DNA of 64,000 nucleotides. It comes from Oryzias latipes (lineage: Eukaryota; Chordata; Actinopteri; Beloniformes; Adrianichthyidae). The notes below the pieces were generated by a model. That model did no database searches, was not told the origin of the DNA, and worked only from the letters and a program-made list of their open reading frames with translations. Positions within the stretch are counted from its first letter, which is position 1. Every line of letters starts with the position of its first letter. The DNA lies in contig NC_019862.2 of the NCBI RefSeq assembly GCF_002234675.1, positions 30,634,389 to 30,698,388 on the forward strand, given 5' to 3'. Of this stretch, positions 58,306 through 64,000 are shown piece after piece. A program made the position numbers and the translations under genes.

Positions 58306-59490
58306 TCCTTGGGGGTCCAGATGCCCCCCAACACAGATTGTGTCCATTTTTCTCTGAAAAGCAAGCTGGAAGCCTCCCGTTTAGTTTTCTGGGCCGCTGT
58401 CGTCTAAACCGGCCATCAAATGGCACGTAGAAGCTAACAATAGAAGTCCATGCAGCAGCTGCTTCACGCATCCCTCACACTCAGCCCTGCATGCTCTGTG
58501 CAAATCTGGAACTGGTGAAACGGGTAAACAAAGATTTATAGCCAATGAATGTTGTCACAAAGCTCCCTTCCTTTCGGTGCTCTTCCCCAACCCTGTGTGT
58601 TCAGCAGTAAACCATAGATATGTTGTGAATGTAGGGGTTTGGGAAAGCGCTGAATGGATCATGACTGAGTAAAGCTGACATGAGACTCAAAGTAAAACAC
58701 TGTTTTTCTATTTCTAAAGGGAAAATGTGCTCACTGATGTTATCCCACATGTACTGGAAGTGTATGTCTACTATGTGACTTTATTTTAAAAAGTCAAAAA
58801 GCTGTTCCCATGTTTAGAAATCTGATTGATCCCATAATACTCAAACCGTGATCCTAACAGACAGATGTCTGCTCAGACTTGTTTTGACGGAAGCATTCTC
58901 TGTTAAGTGTCTGTGAAATGTATTTAAATCTTGACACGTCAATTGATTTTTGCCAAAGTTTCATCTCTTGGTATTCAAGTATTTTCCTTTTCAATATTTT
59001 GGTTATTAATTGTTGAATTAGTGGAGTTCTGCACCATCAAACACATGCAATACACCCATAAATGTTGACCTTTGCCCTCATCAGAGAGAATGAACCACAT
59101 CAAAGAGGATTTCGGTTGTTAAAAGTTAAAGTTCATGACTGTACAAGAGAAAACAATGAAGCACGGTAAAGATTTATGGGAAGGATAGAAGAATAGATGC
59201 TTTTTTTTATCCCTGATGGCAAAAAATCCCAAACTTTCAAACACGGAGGTGGGTGAATCATGATTTGACTTTTTTGAATTAAATTTGTTTGTAACAGGAA
59301 GCAAAATTATAAAGAACAATAGTGTGTTAATAAAAACAACAATAATAAAACACAATACTACTAACATAACACTATATAATACTACATAATACTATAACAC
59401 AAAACATGTTTAAAAGGCAGCAAAATTTTAGCTTATTGAGGGAAAAACTATACAATTACTATCAAGATGTGTATGAAACCCAAATCGTAT
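58306..59490. other. hsh2d 3' UTR and downstream intergenic sequence
   Basis: No further gene recognised. The 3' end of hsh2d was not fixed. Confidence 0.5.
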
Positions 59491-59494
59491 CCAT

Positions 59495-59610
59495 CCAACC
59501 GTTTACTTACTGTATCCCCTTCGGGGTCACGGGGTCGCAGAGTCTGACCTGGGCAAGGGGGGGGGGGGGGGGTACACCCTGAACAGGTTGCCAGCTTGTC
59601 GCAAGACTCT
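59495..59610 (+). repeat. Degenerate copy of fish dispersed repeat (ACAGGTTGCCAG type)
   Basis: Contains TATCCCCTTCGGGGTCACGG, a 16-G run (59557-59572), GGTACACCCTGAACAGGTTG and GCCAGCTTGTCGCAAGACT. Homologous to the piece nested at 28764-28886. Confidence 0.55.
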
Positions 59611-59804
59611 GTCATTTACCTAAATACTACAATAATTACAAAACGAAAACACAAACTATTCTAACATCATCCATCTGGCCGACATCCTTTTGCATACCGG
59701 GTGTAAAACTGTCAAAATAAAAGCCTGAAAGTCAAATGAATTTGTTGTAATGTCGTCTCAGGCCCAGAAAATGCTCCTCTTCTGATTCAGTCGACGCTTA
59801 TGAA

Positions 59805-61300
59805 GTTAAATTGTTCACTTCTTCACATCACTTTAAGAGGAAGAACTTTATTATCCAGAGCGGAAGGAATCTCCAGGTTGACAGATCCAGCACTTGCTCT
59901 CAATGTCAACACAAATTCACCTGGGAAAATAAAAGTCACCACATCAAAGATAAAGTGGTTTTGAACACAACAAGGCTTGACGTCTTAGATCTCACCACCT
60001 TAGATGACACCTTTAAGATCAACTGCATCCAAAAATTCCTTACTAACCCAGATTCCTTGTGGAATTTTATTCCAAACTATTTCTTTTCTAAACTCGGTGG
60101 CCTCCCTGTTCTCCTCCAGTCTAATTATAACATTCAAAAGTTTCCCATTAAATTAGCACATTTTCTGAAGCAAATGCTTCTGGCCTGGTCTCTAATCTAT
60201 AAACATGCCTTTTCTCCTCACAGCTTTCATTTCTGGAATAACACTAATATTTTATACAAAAATACATCTTTATTCTTCCCTTACTGGTTTAAAAAATAAT
60301 AAACAATATGTAAATCAACTATTTGACTCAAGAGGGTGTTTAATATCCTACAATCAATTTTTAACTGCTCATAATATTCCAGTTACCTCCAAAGAATTAG
60401 CAAGAGTCATGGATGCTATTCCTGAAGGACTTAAAATGTTATTTAAAGGTCTTGTACACCCATGTATTACCCTCACGTTAAGTTTCTTTGTTTGAAACCA
60501 ATTTTTGTAATTCCTGCTTTACTACGAGACCTTCAACAAATAAAAAAATAAGATCCCGGTTTCAGAAGGATATTACAACTGCACCACATGTGACCCACTA
60601 TTGGAGAAAATTTGCCTCAGACATTGAGTGGAAGAAAGTTTGGACTTTGTCCTCCAAATATTTTATTTCAAATAAACCTTTGGGACTTTTGCTTTAATCT
60701 TCTTCACAGATGCTGCAGCCAAATCCTAACTACACATAGACATTGATAGAAGCGGCTCCTTTTGTAAATTAGACGCTGAAACAATCATACATCTATTCTG
60801 GAAATGCCCCCAAACAGCAGCTTTTTGGAAAGACTTCACCTCCTTTATACGATGTTAAATGTATAAAAAATGTGATCTGGTATACAAAGATATTTTGTTT
60901 GGTTAAAAATTCACTAGAAAAGGAAAACTACTTAATTAATATTTTAATAATTCTAGTCAAATGTCATATTTATAAGTGAAAATTTTCTACAAAAGGTCCT
61001 TATTCAAGCTTTTTATGATTGGGTTAAACCAATAATTATAAAATCTTCTTAACACCAAAGTTGGAAGAACTTGTGATATTTTTTTAAATGTACAGAATAG
61101 CAACTTACTGCTTTTACTACTCTTGTTTATACAAAAATACAAAAAATGTTTTTTTTGTTTTTTTGTTGTTCTTTTTTTTGCCTTTATGTTCCCCTGGCCT
61201 ATTTTGTTTTTGTTACTTATTTTTCTATCGGTGTATTTTAAAGTTGACTCATTTGTGTTATGATCCTGTATATTTTCAATAAAGTTTATTGAAAAAATAA
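59805..61300 (+). mobile_element. L1-type LINE relic, 3' part
   Basis: Broken frames collinear with the C-terminal part of an L1/Tx1-type ORF2: FSKLGGLPVLLQSNYNI, LAHFLKQMLLAWSLIYK, QYVNQLFDSRGCLISYNQF, VMDAIPEGLKMLFKG, and a C-terminal Cys/His motif ending IIHLFWKCPQTAAFW near 60750-60840. The 3' end CAATAAAGTTTATTGAAAAA lies at about 61277, with an A-rich tail. Frameshifts and stops show it is dead. The catalytic RT core is missing, so it is 5'-truncated. Confidence 0.8.
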
Positions 61301-61379
61301 ATAAATAAAAATAAACACAATAGAAAAGAATGGACAGACTAATAAATAAATAAATAAAAATTGGAAATTCAAAAGCGCG

Positions 61380-61625
61380 ACGGTCAGCCCATCAAACCCC
61401 GCCCGTCTTGGCAGCCCCAAGTAAAAGAAACGAACAACCCCGGCAGCTCGTGGTGGGAGTGACCTCATCACGGAGGCCGTTAGTTTTCGTGTCGAGGCCT
61501 GCGAGAAACTCACGCAGGGAGCTTTCAAGAAAAGTTGTCCCGCGGAGGAAAACCGGCTTTTTTTTTTGATTCTTCGTCCGCATTTGCTGCTTCATCCTTT
61601 GCTTTTGGTGAACAACAGACTGACG
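61380..61625 (+). promoter_or_regulatory. tax1bp3: tax1bp3 promoter and 5' UTR region
   Basis: CpG-containing stretch between the LINE tail and the start codon. No TATA box or defined start site was seen. Confidence 0.35.
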
Positions 61626-63203
61626 ATGTCGTTCGTCCCGGGACAACCTGTGACCGCTGTTGTGGTGAGAAGACGGACTGATTCATTGAACGCCTCTCTA
61701 TTGTTTGGGACTTTCGCTAAAGTGGATACCGATGCGTACATTAAGCTAATGTCATGTCACGTAGAACCGTTTTAGTCATCTAAATATGACCTTCTAGTAG
61801 AATTGGACCAAGAAATCTGGTGTTTATGTTTCAATAATTAGTCACTTTTAAATTACGTGGCGCACAGTAAAACTAATATTTAATGGATTCTTATTTTATA
61901 TATAAAAAGTAAGTTACCAAAGTAACTAAATAAGTTTAAATATGAAGTCGGATTGATTTTCTTTAGAAAGGGCGTTAACCTGGACGGAATGTGAATCAGT
62001 GTTCCCGGTCCGCAAATGCCTCATGGGGGATTCTAAAAGTTTGTTTTGTTTGTTTTGTGAAAAATACATTTTCCCAAAACGCATCAAAAACAGGAAAATT
62101 CGCGGAAGCGGGAACTGAGCCGAAGTTTCATCTGTGCGTAGGATTTATTTTTATTTTTATTTATTGTAAATCACGTCCCAGCTGTCATGAAGGGGTGGAG
62201 AGGCGAATGTCCTGGATGTACGTGAACGTTTCACGACACGGTGGATTTTACGGGGACAGATTTCAAAATATGGAAAACTTTATTGTCCACTTAGTTTGTA
62301 AAATAAGACGACCTTTTAGTCTAAGTATCAAATTCAGAGTTTACAATCTTGTGAAGAAACAAAAGTAATAATAAAGAACAAAGAAAAACGTTTTATCAAG
62401 GATTTAAAAATATAAATTCACCACTGGGTAAAATGACATCATCAGGGCCGTGATGAAGATTTTACTAGAAAAGAGCAGCAAAAAAACCCTTTTTTTCTTT
62501 TCTTTTATCTTTAGCAGAAATCTATTAATTCTAATACGAAAAAAAACAGGGCAGATTTTATTACAATGCAAAAAGGGCGAGTGTCTGTTCATCATCATCT
62601 TCAGTCTGTTTCTGACCAAATATGGAATATTATTTAATAAAATAAAATAAAAATCTATTTATTGTTTTACTAGACGGACAAAAAGTTTCAGGTATTCAGA
62701 TGAAAAATGGTGGAAGATCCTTGAAACTCAGTGGATTTTATTGAAAAATATAATCACAATTTTAATTAAAAACCAAAACGAAGTTTTAATCAAGGATTCA
62801 TATATTTCTGATTTTGAAAGTGTGTTGAAGAAAAATAAAATAAAGTTTCTTGAATTCTAATTTTGTTGAATACTCAGTTTAGAATATTTTTTAACCTTTA
62901 TTTGTTTCATTAATATTTTTAAAGATAGAGGCTTTTTAGTGACATATGTTGATGTTTTTGTTTTCTGAATCTGGAAACAGATCTTTTTTTTTTTTTTTTC
63001 TTTAACTTTTGGCTCTAAATGTCAGTCATTCACCCAAATGGAGATGAATGAGTTTCCAACTATTCCCGGTTTCCTTTAAACAGGAAAGAATCGAGATCCA
63101 GAAGTTGTCTCAAGGACCAAACCTGGTTCTTGGCTTCTGCATCGGAGGAGGAATCGACCAGGATCCGGGACAGAACCCGTTTTCTGATGACAAAGCAGAT
63201 AAA
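61626..63203 (+). CDS. tax1bp3: Tax1-binding protein 3 (TIP-1), first two coding exons, partial
   Basis: Small, almost single-PDZ-domain protein that binds C-terminal motifs of partners such as beta-catenin and rhotekin and blocks scaffold assembly. Exon 1 61626-61664 encodes MSFVPGQPVTAVV; exon 2 63084-63203 encodes 40 residues beginning ERIEIQKLSQGPNLVLGFCI and ending SDDKADK. They join in phase 0. The run NLVLGFCIGGG is the PDZ carboxylate-binding loop (human NLILGFSIGGG). The remaining exons lie past 64000. An in-frame ATG exists 60 nt upstream (61566), but the conserved start is 61626. In human this gene is at 17p13, so its place beside hsh2d is not shared with mammals. Confidence 0.93.
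61665..63083 (+). other. tax1bp3: tax1bp3 intron 1
   Basis: 1.4-kb AT-rich intron; no repeats of clear identity and no coding exon seen. Confidence 0.7.
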
Positions 63204-63401
63204 GTAAGAAAAGTGGATCTACAGGAAAAGGGACCTTTTCCGACTTCTGTTGCTGTAGAATGAAAAGAATCCTTGATAGCAGATTCAGGCGTGATGTGAA
63301 AAAGTTGATGTAATTCCTGAGGAGTTTCCAGAGGAATGTTTCTGTGGCGAGCCGTCGATGACAGACGGGCCTCGGCTCGTCGCCGCGCTCATGTTGTAAC
63401 T

Positions 63402-63555
63402 CAGAGGTGGGCACTGAGGGTCGCATGTTTCCCAACACACCCTGCTCTGGCGTGTTCTGATTGGCTGGACACACCTGAACCAGGTAATCAGCCATGAGTA
63501 GAGCAAGACTGTCTGGAAATCATGCAGACACACCGGCCCTCGAGGCCTGGAATTG
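63402..63555. mobile_element. hAT-like non-autonomous element with 8-bp target duplication
   Basis: 154-bp element starting CAGAGGTGGGCACTGAGGGT; its other end reversed reads CAATTCCAGGCCTCGAGGGC. It is flanked by direct repeats TTGTAACT at 63394-63401 and 63556-63563. An 8-bp duplication is the hAT hallmark. It lies in tax1bp3 intron 2. Confidence 0.8.
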
Positions 63556-63842
63556 TTGTAACTGATCAAACTCTCAGGCTGCCTGCACAGGTAATCCCAA
63601 ATATTTCAACACTCCTTAATTCTAATATAATCCCACTATGACCTCACTGGTTTAAAAAATGTAATGATGTTATCGTCTTACAGGCAAAACTTTAGAAAAA
63701 GTACAGTTTAGTCCCTAATGATGGTCTTATTTATGGCAGGTGCTCTTATTTTGGAAGAAAACGTCACTTTAGGTGTTAAAGTAACTTTTGGACAGTTACA
63801 AGTTTTTTTTGTTTCTCCAAAAATTTGATCGTCACTTTAGTC

Positions 63843-64000
63843 CAGTGTTCTCAAACCTTTTTTGAGCCACGGCACACTAACCTTTACAAAAATCTCCTTC
63901 TCCGGTGGGGCCCTGCGTTGGGTTCTCCCGGCGCGGCGGGGGGGCTGCTCTCCTGGTTGGGCTGGGGCGGCGCTCTCTTTCCCTCCGTGCCTCCCTGCTC
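63843..64000. mobile_element. End of a hAT-like element, cut by the window
   Basis: CAGTGTTCTCAAACC then GAGCCACGGCACAC is typical of a fish hAT-like terminal region. The other end is outside the window; the GC-rich last 90 bp were not identified. Confidence 0.4.

Noticed and set aside
61566-61625. Upstream in-frame ATG as the tax1bp3 start
   Set aside because: It would add 20 residues not present in the family; the conserved N-terminus MSFVPGQPVTAVV starts at 61626.

Overview
This is a teleost fish nuclear genome window, probably from a ray-finned fish with a compact, repeat-rich genome; the species cannot be told from the sequence. Genes have short coding exons with GT..AG introns. The spaces between them hold fish-type LINE fragments, hAT-like and other small inverted-repeat elements, a tRNA-derived SINE, microsatellites and many long poly(C)/poly(G) runs. 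No bacterial operon, CRISPR array or phage feature is present.

Five protein-coding genes were assembled exon by exon. (1) tpm4, tropomyosin 4, + strand, coding exons from 19714 to 42766. It has two alternative starts (muscle exon 1a at 19714; cytoskeletal exon 1b at 27046) and two alternative last exons (9a and 9d). Joined in frame they give the canonical 284 and 248 residues. (2) A small RPS27-family ribosomal protein gene on the - strand (44448 to 43724), four coding exons, exactly 84 residues, first coding exon only 6 nt. (3) rab8a, + strand, 45737-50346, eight coding exons, 206 residues ending in a CVLL prenylation box. (4) An hsh2d-like haematopoietic SH2 adaptor, + strand, 53844-58305, five coding exons in the favoured model, 327 residues. 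(5) The first two coding exons of tax1bp3 (TIP-1 PDZ protein), 61626-63203; the rest lies beyond the window.

The order tpm4 - rab8a - hsh2d matches human 19p13. The RPS27-type gene between tpm4 and rab8a recalls the human blocks TPM1-RPS27L-RAB8B (15q22) and RPS27-RAB13-TPM3 (1q21), so the window appears to keep a triplet dating to the vertebrate genome duplications.

Layout: 1-19 kb is gene-poor and dominated by repeats. It includes a decayed R4/R2-type LINE with a restriction-like endonuclease domain (about 7.03-11.29 kb, - strand) split by a nested L2-type LINE fragment, a foldback element at 14.4-14.9 kb, and a possible SRF/AP-1/GATA site cluster at 15.4-15.9 kb. 19.7-42.8 kb is tpm4 with very large 5' introns. 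43.7-44.4 kb is the convergent RPS27-type gene. 45.7-51.7 kb is rab8a with its 3' UTR. 53.8-58.3 kb is hsh2d. 59.8-61.3 kb is an L1-type LINE relic lying just upstream of tax1bp3.

No wholly new system is evident. The most interesting signals are the preserved tpm4/rps27/rab8a linkage with a diverged RPS27 copy, a strong hairpin between the two alternative tpm4 last exons, a minisatellite joined to a nested mobile element directly in front of tpm4 exon 8, and one small-transposon family present in introns of three neighbouring genes.
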